NCBI RefSeq assembly: GCF_002022275.1
Contig: NZ_MSDF01000014.1
Coordinates: forward strand, 726,811-790,810
Reading direction: 5' to 3'
Source: Pseudomonas fluorescens
GTDB taxonomy: Bacteria > Pseudomonadota > Gammaproteobacteria > Pseudomonadales > Pseudomonadaceae
DNA: 64,000 nt
The notes below the pieces were generated by a model, which saw only the letters and a program-made list of their open reading frames with translations, searched no databases and had not been told where the DNA came from. Both the position numbers and the translations under genes were made by a program. Shown here piece by piece: positions 29,790-38,753 of the stretch; the first letter of the stretch is position 1; each line of letters opens with the position of its first letter.

Positions 29790-31793
29790 ATGCCCGACCC
29801 CAACCCCCTGTTGCAGGACCATCACCTGCCGCCTTTTTCGGCCATTCGAGCCGAACACCTTGTGCCTGCCGTTGATGCGGTCGTACTGCGCAGCCGCGCC
29901 GAGGTGGCCCGCATCACTGCCAGTCAGCGAAACAGCCCAAACTGGGATGACCTGGTGCTGGCAATAGAACTCGTCACATCGCGGCTCGATGAAATGTTAA
30001 GGGTGATCGATATCCTCGACAGCGTTAAAAACGATCAAAAATGGATGGAAGCCAGCGCGCAAGCGACGTTCACGGCCACAGATTTCGTGCGCGAGTTAAC
30101 AGGCAACCGCGCGCTATTCGATTGCTATCGGGCGTTGGCCGCCAGCTCACCGGCCGAATTGTTCGATGCGTCCCGTCAGAGTTTTCTGAGGCGCACGCTG
30201 AAAAAATTTCAACTGGCCGGTATCAACCTGGAGCCTGCCGCGCAGCAGAGACTGGTGACGCTCAACCGTGAAATCGCCGGGCTCCAGCAATTGTTCCTGA
30301 ACCGGTTAGAGCAGGCCAACGAGGCGTGGCGCAAACACGTCACCGATGAATCACAGCTGCTGGGGCTTGCGCCGACACTCAAGGCGCGTATGGCGCACAA
30401 GGCCCGCGCCGCGAACCTGCAAGGCTGGCTGATTACCCTGAACGAAGAGACGTACCGGGACCTTATGGCGTACGCGCAGAATCGTGCGCTGCGAGAAGAG
30501 GTTTTCACGGCCTACAACACGCGTGCGTCCGAGCTGGGCCCGCATGCCGGGGAGTTCGATAATGGCCCCCTGCTGCAAATGCTATTGGCCAGTCGCGGTC
30601 AGAAAGCCCAGCTATTGGGTCACGCCAACTTTGTTCAATTGGCACTTGAGCTCCAGGTATTGGAGACCGATGAGCAAGTGCTGGACTTTATTCGCGACCA
30701 GATCGCGTCGCAGCGCACAGCCTTTGCGCAGGACAAGCAAGCACTCACGGCGCTGGGCCTAAAGCAGGGGCTGGCCGATTTGCAGCCGTGGGATTACGCG
30801 TTTCTGGCGCAGGAAATCCGGCAAGAGGCCAGTGGCATTGCTGAAGAGGCGTTGCGCGCGTATTTCCCGCTGGATTCGACCTTGTTGCGCCTGTGTGCAC
30901 TGGTAAAGCGCCTGTTCGATATCGAGGTTATCGAGCTGGATGGCTTCGACGCCTGGACCCCCGGTGTTCGACTCTTGCAGGTGCAGGCCCATGATGAGGT
31001 GCTGGGCTACATTTATTTCGTGCCCTACCTGCAAAAAAGCGGTGATTTTGCCAATGCGTTTTCGTTGAGAAACCGCTGGACTACAGCCGAAGGCCGCAGG
31101 GTGCAACCGGTGGTCGTGCTCTGTACTCAGTTTGACGTAGCCCCTGATGAGCCCTGCTTGCTCGGGCATCGGCAGCTCAAGATCCTGTTTCATGAGTTCG
31201 GCCATTGCTTGCAACAGATGATGATGGGCCTGGGTTATCGAACCAAAATGAGCATTGATGACCTGGGCATGGACAACGCGGAGTTCTGCGGCCAGTTCTT
31301 CGAGCGCTGGTGTGATTCTCCTGACTGTCTTGTGTGGCTATCCAGCCATGTCGACACGGGCGCTCATTTGCCTGAGGCGTTGGCCCGCCAGCAGGTGGTA
31401 TACGCCAACACTCAAATGTCCTGGGAGCGCGCAGAGTTATTGACCCTGGCGTTGTTTGATATCGAGCTACACCGTACCCAAGGCGACGGGCGCAGTATTG
31501 AGCAGGTATTCGCCAGCGCCAACCGTGAGGTCGGGCACTTGCCGGCGCTGGACGCAGTGCGTTACGCCAACGGCTTCAGCTACCTGGTGTCGGGGTATGA
31601 GGGCGGGTTTTATGCCTACCAGTGGTCTGATGTGCTGGCGCGTTCAGCGTTTAAAAGGTTTGAACGCGAGGGTGTGTTCAGCGCTGCGACCGGACGTGCG
31701 TTTCGCGAATGTGTACTTGCTCCCGGCCACTCACGGTCGCTGCTTGAGTCGGTTCAACTGTTTTTGGGCGGTCCACCGGGCGGCGCGCTGTGA
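29790..31793 (+). CDS. diverged second M3-family peptidase
   Basis: A 667-residue paralogue of the prlC product encoded 398 bp upstream; the N-termini align (PNPLLQDHHLPPFSAIRAEH) and similarity runs to the end. Zinc ligands are kept: H468-E469-x-x-H472 in FHEFGHCLQQM and Glu498 in DNAEFCGQF. The family signature HExGHxxH is broken (Gln475 instead of His). The His at PrlC position 600 is Tyr598 here (GFSYLVSGY), and one Tyr of the substrate cluster is Phe (GGFYAYQW). It could be an enzyme with changed specificity or a poorly active one. AAGGAAGCGACC precedes the ATG. Confidence 0.88.
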   Translation: MPDPNPLLQDHHLPPFSAIRAEHLVPAVDAVVLRSRAEVARITASQRNSPNWDDLVLAIELVTSRLDEMLRVIDILDSVKNDQKWMEASAQATFTATDFVRELTGNRALFDCYRALAASSPAELFDASRQSFLRRTLKKFQLAGINLEPAAQQRLVTLNREIAGLQQLFLNRLEQANEAWRKHVTDESQLLGLAPTLKARMAHKARAANLQGWLITLNEETYRDLMAYAQNRALREEVFTAYNTRASELGPHAGEFDNGPLLQMLLASRGQKAQLLGHANFVQLALELQVLETDEQVLDFIRDQIASQRTAFAQDKQALTALGLKQGLADLQPWDYAFLAQEIRQEASGIAEEALRAYFPLDSTLLRLCALVKRLFDIEVIELDGFDAWTPGVRLLQVQAHDEVLGYIYFVPYLQKSGDFANAFSLRNRWTTAEGRRVQPVVVLCTQFDVAPDEPCLLGHRQLKILFHEFGHCLQQMMMGLGYRTKMSIDDLGMDNAEFCGQFFERWCDSPDCLVWLSSHVDTGAHLPEALARQQVVYANTQMSWERAELLTLALFDIELHRTQGDGRSIEQVFASANREVGHLPALDAVRYANGFSYLVSGYEGGFYAYQWSDVLARSAFKRFEREGVFSAATGRAFRECVLAPGHSRSLLESVQLFLGGPPGGAL

Positions 31794-31828
31794 GGTCAGG
31801 TGCCTTTGTCTGCCGTGTTCATCCAGCC

Positions 31829-32452
31829 TTACATCGAGCACAGGGCAAAGGCGCTGGTGCTGCATTCGCCGTTGGCCAGTGCCGTGCGTAACTTGGCTAC
31901 GTCCGCCTTCATCATGTAGCGAACGCCGTCCCTGAAACCGTTGCTGCTGCCGAAGCCACCCTGGGTCATCTCGTTCAGCGCCTCTTCCTTGCTCCAGCCC
32001 TGAACCACCACGCGATACATCGCAGCCATCAAACCGGTGCGGTCGGAGCCGTGTTTGCAATGCATCAACACCGGGCCGTTGGCTTCGGCTTCCTGAATCG
32101 CCCGTATCGCCGCCAGCACGTCGGAATCGTCGACATGGTTGGTGCGATACGTCAGCTGTACCTGTTTGATATCAGATGTCTGCAGCCAGGGCGCATCAGA
32201 TTCCGGCAGAAAGTTGATCACTGTGCCGATCTTCAGTTGTTGCAATACGGGCAGCGCGCTGCTGTCCGGCAATGCACTGCGGTACAGCGTCGGCGTCATC
32301 TGATGCAGGTTGAATCTGTCACCCACAGGCTGCGCCCACTCGGGAGAGCGGACGGGCGTGACGTCATCGGCTTGGGCCTGGAAGGTGGCGAACAGTGCCA
32401 GCAGCGCCAAGCCGAGGGCAGGTGGCAATCGAAAGGTGAGCATGCGCGACAT
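31829..32452 (-). CDS. secreted dual-specificity/tyrosine phosphatase-like protein
   Basis: A 207-residue protein from the ATG at 32452 (a second ATG lies at 32443). It has a signal peptide (ending FQAQA) and the CX5R catalytic loop HCKHGSDRTGL (Cys132, Arg138). An upstream Asp (TNHVDDSD, about 106-110) could be the general acid. YRSALPDSSALPVLQQLKI fits fused-DSP proteins of bacteria. The frame stays open to 33190, but that extension lies antisense to the gluconate dehydrogenase genes. Probably periplasmic; substrate unknown. Confidence 0.85.
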   Translation of the reverse strand: MSRMLTFRLPPALGLALLALFATFQAQADDVTPVRSPEWAQPVGDRFNLHQMTPTLYRSALPDSSALPVLQQLKIGTVINFLPESDAPWLQTSDIKQVQLTYRTNHVDDSDVLAAIRAIQEAEANGPVLMHCKHGSDRTGLMAAMYRVVVQGWSKEEALNEMTQGGFGSSNGFRDGVRYMMKADVAKLRTALANGECSTSAFALCSM

Positions 32453-32716
32453 GACCGGATCAGGAAGGGTTATGGCACTCAGAGTGGTCTTTGTGGGGTG
32501 AATGGGGTGTGAGGCGGCCGTCAAAGAATCGTGAATCGGCGCATCTGATCCGGTGTTTTTGTCGCTGAATCGATTCTCCCCAATGCTTAGGCTGCTATCA
32601 TTTGTAACTATTGTTTGCCAGAGTGTTCTATCCCTTTGGATCCAATTCCCTGGCAAGCCTTCACGCTGCTCCCAGAAGCGGCGGATCAACCCGTGACCAC
32701 ATGATGAGGAGCACCC

Positions 32717-33469
32717 ATGTCTGATCAAGATCAAGACAACCCCCGGCGTGACTTTTTGCGCAAATCCTTGACCTTGATCCCGGTGGTCACGGTTGCCAGC
32801 ACCGGCCTTGGCGGCTCGATATTGATGGCCACGCCCGAGCCGGCTCAGGCCGCGCCTGCCCAGCCTGTGGCGAGTGACAAAGCCTACGAGCCGAGCTATT
32901 TCACCGCCGAAGAGTGGGCGTTCATCAATGCCGCCGTCGCGCAGTTGATTCCCGCCGATGCCCAAGGCCCGGGCGCTCTGGAAGCCGGCGCGCCGGAATA
33001 CATCGACCGCCAGATGAACACGCCTTACGCCAGCGGCGCCCTGTGGTTTATGCAAGGCCCATTCAACACCGATGCCGCGCCGGAAATGGGTTGGCAAAGC
33101 AAATTGGTGCCCAAAGAAATCTATCGCCTGGGCATTGCCGCGACGGATGCCTGGTCGAAGGCGTTCAACGGGAAAGCTTTTGCTGCCCAAGACAGCGCTA
33201 CCCGAGACGATATGTTACGCCGTCTTGAGGCGGGCGGTAGCGAAGTGAGCGCGCATTTCACGTCGGTACCTCCGAAGATGTTTTTCAATTTGCTGCTGCA
33301 AAACACCAAGGAAGGGTTCTTCTGTGACCCCATCCACGGCGGCAACAAAGGCATGGTCGGTTGGACCATGATCGGTTTCCCCGGCGCCCGCGCCGACTTC
33401 ATGGACTGGGTTGAACGCAACGAGCAATACCCCTTCCCGGCTGTTTCCATCCGCGGCGAGAGGGCATAA
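32717..33469 (+). CDS. gluconate 2-dehydrogenase small (gamma) subunit, Tat-exported
   Basis: A 250-residue subunit-3 family protein. A twin-arginine signal (RRDFLRKSLTLIPVV) precedes the mature part; small subunits of this class carry the flavoprotein, which lacks its own signal, across the membrane. ATGAGGAGCACCC precedes the ATG. It is the first gene of gamma-alpha-cytochrome. The complex oxidises gluconate to 2-ketogluconate in the periplasm and feeds electrons to ubiquinone. The canonical PtxS palindrome (TGAAACCGGTTTCA) was not found in the 264 bp upstream; a short dyad GAATCGATTC lies at 32567. Confidence 0.9.
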   Translation: MSDQDQDNPRRDFLRKSLTLIPVVTVASTGLGGSILMATPEPAQAAPAQPVASDKAYEPSYFTAEEWAFINAAVAQLIPADAQGPGALEAGAPEYIDRQMNTPYASGALWFMQGPFNTDAAPEMGWQSKLVPKEIYRLGIAATDAWSKAFNGKAFAAQDSATRDDMLRRLEAGGSEVSAHFTSVPPKMFFNLLLQNTKEGFFCDPIHGGNKGMVGWTMIGFPGARADFMDWVERNEQYPFPAVSIRGERA

Positions 33470-33471
33470 AC

Positions 33472-35256
33472 GTGGCGACCATCATGAAGAAAGTCGATGC
33501 GGTGATCGTAGGCTTCGGCTGGACCGGCGCGATCATGGCCAAGGAGCTGACGGAAGCTGGCCTCAACGTGGTAGCGCTGGAGCGCGGCCCGATGCAGGAC
33601 ACTTACCCCGACGGCAACTATCCCCAGGTCATCGACGAATTGACCTACAGCGTGCGTAAAAAACTCTTCCAGGACATTTCCAAGGAGACGGTGACCATTC
33701 GCCACAGCGTGAATGACGTCGCCTTGCCAAACCGCCAGTTGGGCGCATTCCTGCCGGGTAATGGTGTGGGTGGCGCGGGGCTGCACTGGTCGGGCGTGCA
33801 TTTTCGCGTCGACCCGATTGAGCTGCGCATGCGCAGCCACTACGAAGAGCGTTATGGGAAAAACTTCATTCCCAAAGACATGACCATCCAGGACTTCGGC
33901 GTCAGCTATGAAGAGCTGGAGCCGTTTTTCGACTATGCGGAAAAAGTCTTCGGCACCTCCGGCCAGGCCTGGACCGTTAAAGGTCAGTTGGTGGGCGAAG
34001 GCCGTGGCGGCAATCCCTACGCGCCGGATCGTTCCAACCCGTTTCCGCTGGAATCGCAGAAAAACACCGTCTCCGCACAGCTGTTTCAGAAAGCGGCTGC
34101 GGACGTGGGTTACAAACCCTACAACCTGCCGTCAGCCAATACCTCGGGGCCGTACACCAACCCCTACGGCGCGCAGATGGGCCCGTGCAACTTCTGCGGC
34201 TTTTGCAGTGGCTATGTCTGTTACATGTATTCCAAGGCCTCGCCAAACGTGAATATCCTGCCGGCGCTGCGCCAGGTGCCGAATTTCGAGCTGCGGCCCA
34301 ACTCCCATGTGCTCAAGGTCAACCTCGACAGCACCAAGAGCAAGGCCACCGGCGTGACTTACATCGACGCTCAGGGCCGCGAGTGCGAGCAGCCGGCGGA
34401 TTTGGTGATCATCGGCTCCTTCCAGTTCAACAACGTGCGGTTGATGTTGCTGTCGGGCATCGGCAAACCCTACGACCCGATTACCAACGAAGGCGTGGTC
34501 GGCCGAAACTTCGCCTACCAGAACATGGCCACCATCAAGGCCTTCTTCGATAAAGACACTCACACCAACAACTTCATCGGTGCGGGCGGCAACGGCGTGG
34601 CCATGGATGACTTCAACGCCGACAACTTCGACCACGGGCCCCACGGCTTTGTGGGCGGTTCGCCGATGTGGGTCAACCAGGCCGGCAGCCGGCCGATTGC
34701 CGGTACGTCCAACCCGCCGGGCACCCCGGCCTGGGGCAGTGCCTGGAAACGCGCCACCGCCGATTACTACACTCACCAGGTATCGATGGACGCTCATGGC
34801 GCCCATCAATCCTACCGGGGTAACTACCTGGATCTGGACCCGGTTTACCGCGATGCCTACGGCTTGCCCTTGCTGCGGATGACGTTCGACTGGCAGGAAA
34901 ACGACATCAAAATGAACCGCTTCATGGTCGACAAAATGAGCAAGGTCGCCGAGGCGATGAACCCCAAGGCGATTGCCCTGCTCGGCAAGAAGGTCGGTGA
35001 GCATTTCAATACCGCGTCGTACCAGACCACCCACCTCAACGGTGGCGCAATCATGGGTACCGACCCGAAGACCAGTGCGTTGAACCGTTACCTGCAAAGC
35101 TGGGATGTACACAATGTGTTTGTCCCGGGCGCGTCCGCCTTCCCACAGGGTTTGGGCTACAACCCTACCGGCCTGGTGGCGGCGTTGACCTATTGGTCGG
35201 CGCGGGCGATCCGCGAGCAGTACCTGAAAAACCCCGGCCCGCTGGTTCAGGCATAA
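33472..35256 (+). CDS. gluconate 2-dehydrogenase flavoprotein (GMC family)
   Basis: The 594-residue catalytic subunit. The start is a GTG at 33472, with AGAGGG 8 nt upstream; an ATG four codons later is too far from that site. The N-terminal FAD fold is VDAVIVGFGWTGAIMAKEL. PGNGVGGAGLHWSG follows, and the C-terminal GMC region has HLNGGAIMGTDP and FPQGLGYNPTGLVAALTYW. CNFCGFCSGYVCYMY at about 238-252 is a cysteine-rich stretch that in related dehydrogenases may hold an iron-sulfur cluster. It starts 2 bp after the small subunit stop. Confidence 0.94.
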   Translation: MATIMKKVDAVIVGFGWTGAIMAKELTEAGLNVVALERGPMQDTYPDGNYPQVIDELTYSVRKKLFQDISKETVTIRHSVNDVALPNRQLGAFLPGNGVGGAGLHWSGVHFRVDPIELRMRSHYEERYGKNFIPKDMTIQDFGVSYEELEPFFDYAEKVFGTSGQAWTVKGQLVGEGRGGNPYAPDRSNPFPLESQKNTVSAQLFQKAAADVGYKPYNLPSANTSGPYTNPYGAQMGPCNFCGFCSGYVCYMYSKASPNVNILPALRQVPNFELRPNSHVLKVNLDSTKSKATGVTYIDAQGRECEQPADLVIIGSFQFNNVRLMLLSGIGKPYDPITNEGVVGRNFAYQNMATIKAFFDKDTHTNNFIGAGGNGVAMDDFNADNFDHGPHGFVGGSPMWVNQAGSRPIAGTSNPPGTPAWGSAWKRATADYYTHQVSMDAHGAHQSYRGNYLDLDPVYRDAYGLPLLRMTFDWQENDIKMNRFMVDKMSKVAEAMNPKAIALLGKKVGEHFNTASYQTTHLNGGAIMGTDPKTSALNRYLQSWDVHNVFVPGASAFPQGLGYNPTGLVAALTYWSARAIREQYLKNPGPLVQA

Positions 35257-35268
35257 GGAGCGATGACC

Positions 35269-36567
35269 ATGAAAGCACTTGTTATTGCCTCTCTTGCCCT
35301 GTTCAGCAGTTGCTCGGTCAGCGCGGCTGAAACCGACCTGATCAAACAGGGCGAATACCTGGCCCGCGCCGGTGACTGCGTGGCCTGCCACACCGCCAAG
35401 GGTGGCAAACCCTTTGCCGGTGGCTTGCCGATGGAAACCCCGATCGGCGTGATCTATTCCACCAACATCACCCCGGACAAAACCGGCCTGGGCGATTACA
35501 GCTTCGAAGACTTCGACAAAGCCGTACGCCATGGCGTCGCCAAAAACGGTAGTACGCTTTACCCGGCGATGCCCTACCCGTCTTACGCGCGTGTGAGCGA
35601 CAGCGACATGCAGGCGCTGTATGCGTATTTCATGAAAGGCGTTGAGCCGGTCGCCCAAGAGAACAAGGACAGCGATATTCCCTGGCCCTTGAGCATGCGT
35701 TGGCCGCTGGCGGCATGGCGCTGGATGTTTGCGCCGGCGGTCGAGGAGCATCAGGCCCAGGCCGCTGCGGACCCGGTGATCAACCGGGGCGCGTATCTGG
35801 TGGAAGGCCTCGGCCACTGCGGCGCGTGCCATACGCCGCGCGCCCTGACCATGCAGGAAAAAGCCCTGAGCGCGACTGACGGCAACGCGTTCCTGTCGGG
35901 CAGCGCACCGCTGGAAGGCTGGATCGCGAAAAGCCTGCGCGGCGACCACAAGGACGGTCTCGGCAGTTGGAGCGAAGAGCAGCTGGTGCAATTTCTCAAG
36001 ACCGGCCGCAGTGATCGCAGCGCGGTGTTTGGCGGCATGAGTGATGTTGTCGTCCACAGCATGCAGTACATGTCGCAAGACGACCTGACCGCTATCGCGC
36101 GTTACCTCAAAAGCCTGCCGGCGGTGGATCCCAAGGATCAGCCGCATCAGTACGACAAGCAGGTGGCTGACGCGCTGTGGAAGGGCGATGACAGCAAGCC
36201 AGGCGCGTCGGTGTACATCGACAACTGCGCGGCCTGCCACCGTACCGACGGCCATGGCTATACGCGGGTGTTCCCGGCGCTGGCGGGCAACCCTGTATTA
36301 CAGACGGCGGATGCCACCTCGTTGATCAACATCGTGTTGAACGGCGGCACGTTGCCGGCCACTCATACGGCGCCGTCGACTTTCACCATGCCAGCATTTG
36401 CGTGGCGTCTGTCGGACCAGGAAGTGGCGGATGTGGTCAGTTTTGTTCGTGGCAGCTGGGGTAACAAAGGTGAGCCGGTGAAGGCCAGTGATGTGGCCGA
36501 CCTGCGCAAGAGTGACATGCGCACGACCTCGGGCGATGACTTGGGCCAAGTGACGCAAAAGCACTGA
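35269..36567 (+). CDS. triheme cytochrome c subunit of gluconate 2-dehydrogenase
   Basis: A 432-residue membrane-associated periplasmic cytochrome. The ATG at 35269 has AGGAG 8 nt upstream; the ATG at 35263 is too close. A signal peptide (MKALVIASLALFSSCSVSAA) is followed by three heme sites: CVACH (37-41), CGACH (184-188) and CAACH (320-324). It passes electrons from the flavoprotein to ubiquinone. It ends the operon 81 bp before the radical SAM gene, where a hairpin with a T5 run follows. Confidence 0.95.
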   Translation: MKALVIASLALFSSCSVSAAETDLIKQGEYLARAGDCVACHTAKGGKPFAGGLPMETPIGVIYSTNITPDKTGLGDYSFEDFDKAVRHGVAKNGSTLYPAMPYPSYARVSDSDMQALYAYFMKGVEPVAQENKDSDIPWPLSMRWPLAAWRWMFAPAVEEHQAQAAADPVINRGAYLVEGLGHCGACHTPRALTMQEKALSATDGNAFLSGSAPLEGWIAKSLRGDHKDGLGSWSEEQLVQFLKTGRSDRSAVFGGMSDVVVHSMQYMSQDDLTAIARYLKSLPAVDPKDQPHQYDKQVADALWKGDDSKPGASVYIDNCAACHRTDGHGYTRVFPALAGNPVLQTADATSLINIVLNGGTLPATHTAPSTFTMPAFAWRLSDQEVADVVSFVRGSWGNKGEPVKASDVADLRKSDMRTTSGDDLGQVTQKH

Positions 36568-36608
36568 TTCATCCCTGACCGCCAAACGGCACTGGTCAGA
36601 AACCTCGC

Positions 36609-36642
36609 GCCTCGATACTGTATATAAAAACAGTATCGAGGC
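36609..36642 (+). promoter_or_regulatory. LexA (SOS) box within a 12-bp-arm palindrome
   Basis: Bases 36616-36635 (TACTGTATATAAAAACAGTA) are a near-perfect CTG-N10-CAG LexA site. The dyad extends to perfect 12-bp arms (36609-36620 and 36631-36642). It is followed by five T residues and then the ATG at 36649, so it may also end transcription from the gluconate operon. The right arm includes GAGG (36638-36641), a Shine-Dalgarno 7 nt before that ATG. LexA control of the homologous P. aeruginosa gene (PA0069) is recalled from published SOS work. Confidence 0.88.
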
Positions 36643-36648
36643 GTTTTT

Positions 36649-37707
36649 ATGTCTACTCCGTTGCCGCCCCGTGGCCGGGGCACGGCCACCAACCTGCATA
36701 ACCGCTTTGCGCCGACCGTCAGCGTGGTCGAGGACGACGGCTGGTTTCAGGAAGTGCCGCCCACCCAGGGCACCGAAGTGCGTATCGAAACGGCCAAGAC
36801 CATCATCACCCGCAATAACTCGCCGGACTTGCCGTTCGACCGCTCAATCAATCCTTATCGCGGCTGCGAACACGGCTGCATCTACTGCTACGCGCGGCCC
36901 AGCCATGCCTATTGGGACATGTCACCGGGGCTGGATTTCGAAACCAAACTGATCGCCAAGACCAATGCCGCCGATGTGCTGGAACAGCAACTGTCGAAGC
37001 CGGGTTATGTGTGTGCGCCGATCAATCTGGGCTCCAATACCGACCCGTATCAGCCTATCGAGCGCGAATACACAATCACCCGGCAAACCCTCGAAGTATT
37101 GCTGCGTTACCGGCACCCGGTGACCATCATCACCAAGGGTTCGCTGATTTTGCGCGACCTGGACCTGCTGACCGAGCTGGCCCGGCAGCGTCTGGTGGCG
37201 GTGATGATCAGCCTCACCAGCCTGGACGATGAGCTCAAGCGCATCCTGGAACCGCGCACGGCGGCACCCAAGGCGCGTTTGCGGGCGATTCGGGTGATGC
37301 GCGAGGCGGGCATCCCGGTGGGCGTGCTGTGCTCGCCGATGATCCCGATGATCAACGACAGCGAGCTGGAGAGCCTGCTGACCGAAGCCCACGCAGCGGG
37401 TGCACAAAGTGCGGCGTACATGATGCTGCGTCTGCCGCTGGAAGTGGCGCCGCTGTTCGAGGAGTGGCTGGCGGCGCATTACCCGCAGCGCGCGGCCCAT
37501 GTGATGAGCCTGGTGAGGCAGGTGCGTGGCGGTGAGGTGTATGACAGCCGGTTCGGTGTGCGCATGCGCGGTGAAGGGCCGTTTGCGGATTTGCTGGCAC
37601 AACGTTTCAGCAAGGCGATCAAGCGATTGGGGCTGGATCGACGGGAAGGGTTCAATCTGGATTGCACGGCATTCTGCCCACCGGGCAGGCAGATGGCTTT
37701 GTTGTAA
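36649..37707 (+). CDS. SOS-regulated radical SAM protein, spore-photoproduct-lyase-like family
   Basis: A 352-residue radical SAM protein. The N-terminus MSTPLPPRGRGTATNLHNRF is conserved in the family and fixes the start. The cluster motif is CEHGCIYC (Cys73, 77, 80), preceded by INPYRG. NLGSNTDPYQPIEREY and ITKGSLILRDLDLL follow, as in the PA0069/SPL-type group. Control by a LexA box points to a DNA-damage role, but the reaction is unknown. The start codon abuts the SOS palindrome. Confidence 0.9.
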   Translation: MSTPLPPRGRGTATNLHNRFAPTVSVVEDDGWFQEVPPTQGTEVRIETAKTIITRNNSPDLPFDRSINPYRGCEHGCIYCYARPSHAYWDMSPGLDFETKLIAKTNAADVLEQQLSKPGYVCAPINLGSNTDPYQPIEREYTITRQTLEVLLRYRHPVTIITKGSLILRDLDLLTELARQRLVAVMISLTSLDDELKRILEPRTAAPKARLRAIRVMREAGIPVGVLCSPMIPMINDSELESLLTEAHAAGAQSAAYMMLRLPLEVAPLFEEWLAAHYPQRAAHVMSLVRQVRGGEVYDSRFGVRMRGEGPFADLLAQRFSKAIKRLGLDRREGFNLDCTAFCPPGRQMALL

Positions 37708-37936
37708 ACTTGCGGGGAAGCGTCCTACGCTGTCGCCGGAATAGTCGCGTTTTGACATCACTGAAACCCGCGTTCTAGAGCGGTCCATTCAGTTTGAGTT
37801 AAGTTTCGGCGGTTACCTTGTTCAGCGAGTGACTGATGAGTCGGCGCGTTGTTTGTGTGGCGTTTTACAACTATTGCACAGGCCAGGCGTCGAACTGAGT
37901 TGAACCACTCCCCTGCATTAATCAAGAGGATGAATC

Positions 37937-38668
37937 ATGAGTGACAAGGATAAACAGCCGTTGGCTGCGTCGGCTTCAGCCCCTCAGGTGGCGGAAACCG
38001 CCGATGCAGCGCTAAAGCATATTGTTGACGGCTTTTTGCATTTCCATCACGACGTCTTCCCGCAGCAGGAAGAATTGTTCAAGAAACTCGCCACGGCCCA
38101 AAGCCCACGGGCGATGTTTATTACCTGCGCCGATTCACGCATCGTGCCCGAGCTGATCACCCAAAGCTCCCCGGGTGATTTGTTCGTGACCCGTAACGTG
38201 GGCAACGTGGTGCCGCCTTACGGCCAGATGAACGGCGGTGTTTCTACCGCCATCGAGTACGCGGTACTTGCGTTGGGTGTGCAGCACATCATCGTGTGCG
38301 GGCATTCCGATTGCGGCGCCATGCGCGCGGTACTCAACCCCGCCAGCCTGGAAAAGATGCCGACGGTTCGTGCCTGGCTGCGTCACGCTGAAGTGGCCAA
38401 GTCGATGGTTGAAGACAACTGCGACTGCGCCAATGAAGGCGAAAGCATGAAGGTGCTGACCGAAGAAAACGTCATCGCCCAGCTGCAACATTTGCGCACC
38501 CACCCTTCTGTGGCTTCGCGCATGGCCAATGGTCATTTGTTTATCCATGGCTGGATCTACAACATCGAGACCAGTGAGATCCGGGCCTACGATGCGGATC
38601 AGGCGGCGTTTCGCTCATTGAGCGGCGACGGGCCGATTCCTTCCGCGACGCCTAAAGCGCGCTTCTAA
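37937..38668 (+). CDS. beta-class carbonic anhydrase
   Basis: Interconverts CO2 and bicarbonate. The 243-residue protein has all ligands: Cys64-Asp66-Arg68 in FITCADSRIVPEL, and His123 and Cys126 in CGHSDCGAM. VTRNVGNVVPPYG is also conserved. An N-terminal about 20-residue Ala/Ser/Gln-rich tail is variable. CAAGAGGATGAATC precedes the ATG. The 229 bp upstream contain a TTGACA (37752) with no convincing -10. The SulP gene follows after 85 bp. Confidence 0.96.
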   Translation: MSDKDKQPLAASASAPQVAETADAALKHIVDGFLHFHHDVFPQQEELFKKLATAQSPRAMFITCADSRIVPELITQSSPGDLFVTRNVGNVVPPYGQMNGGVSTAIEYAVLALGVQHIIVCGHSDCGAMRAVLNPASLEKMPTVRAWLRHAEVAKSMVEDNCDCANEGESMKVLTEENVIAQLQHLRTHPSVASRMANGHLFIHGWIYNIETSEIRAYDADQAAFRSLSGDGPIPSATPKARF

Positions 38669-38753
38669 AACACTTCCCTGCCGGGTAAAGCGGTGGCTGC
38701 CATGGATGCAGCCAGGCTTTGCCGCGCCCGGCGAATGCCTCGGGAGAGCCATT

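Noticed and set aside
32453..32716. PtxS operator for the gluconate dehydrogenase operon
   Set aside because: The published-type palindrome TGAAACCGGTTTCA is not present; only a short GAATCGATTC dyad was seen.
32453..33190. N-terminal extension of the phosphatase gene
   Set aside because: The frame stays open but is antisense to the gluconate dehydrogenase small subunit gene, and the signal peptide begins at 32452.
34132..36255. Long minus-strand open frame (707 codons) across the gluconate dehydrogenase genes
   Set aside because: It spans two well-supported plus-strand genes and shows only shadow composition (His/Arg/Ala/Val-rich), with no recognisable domain.
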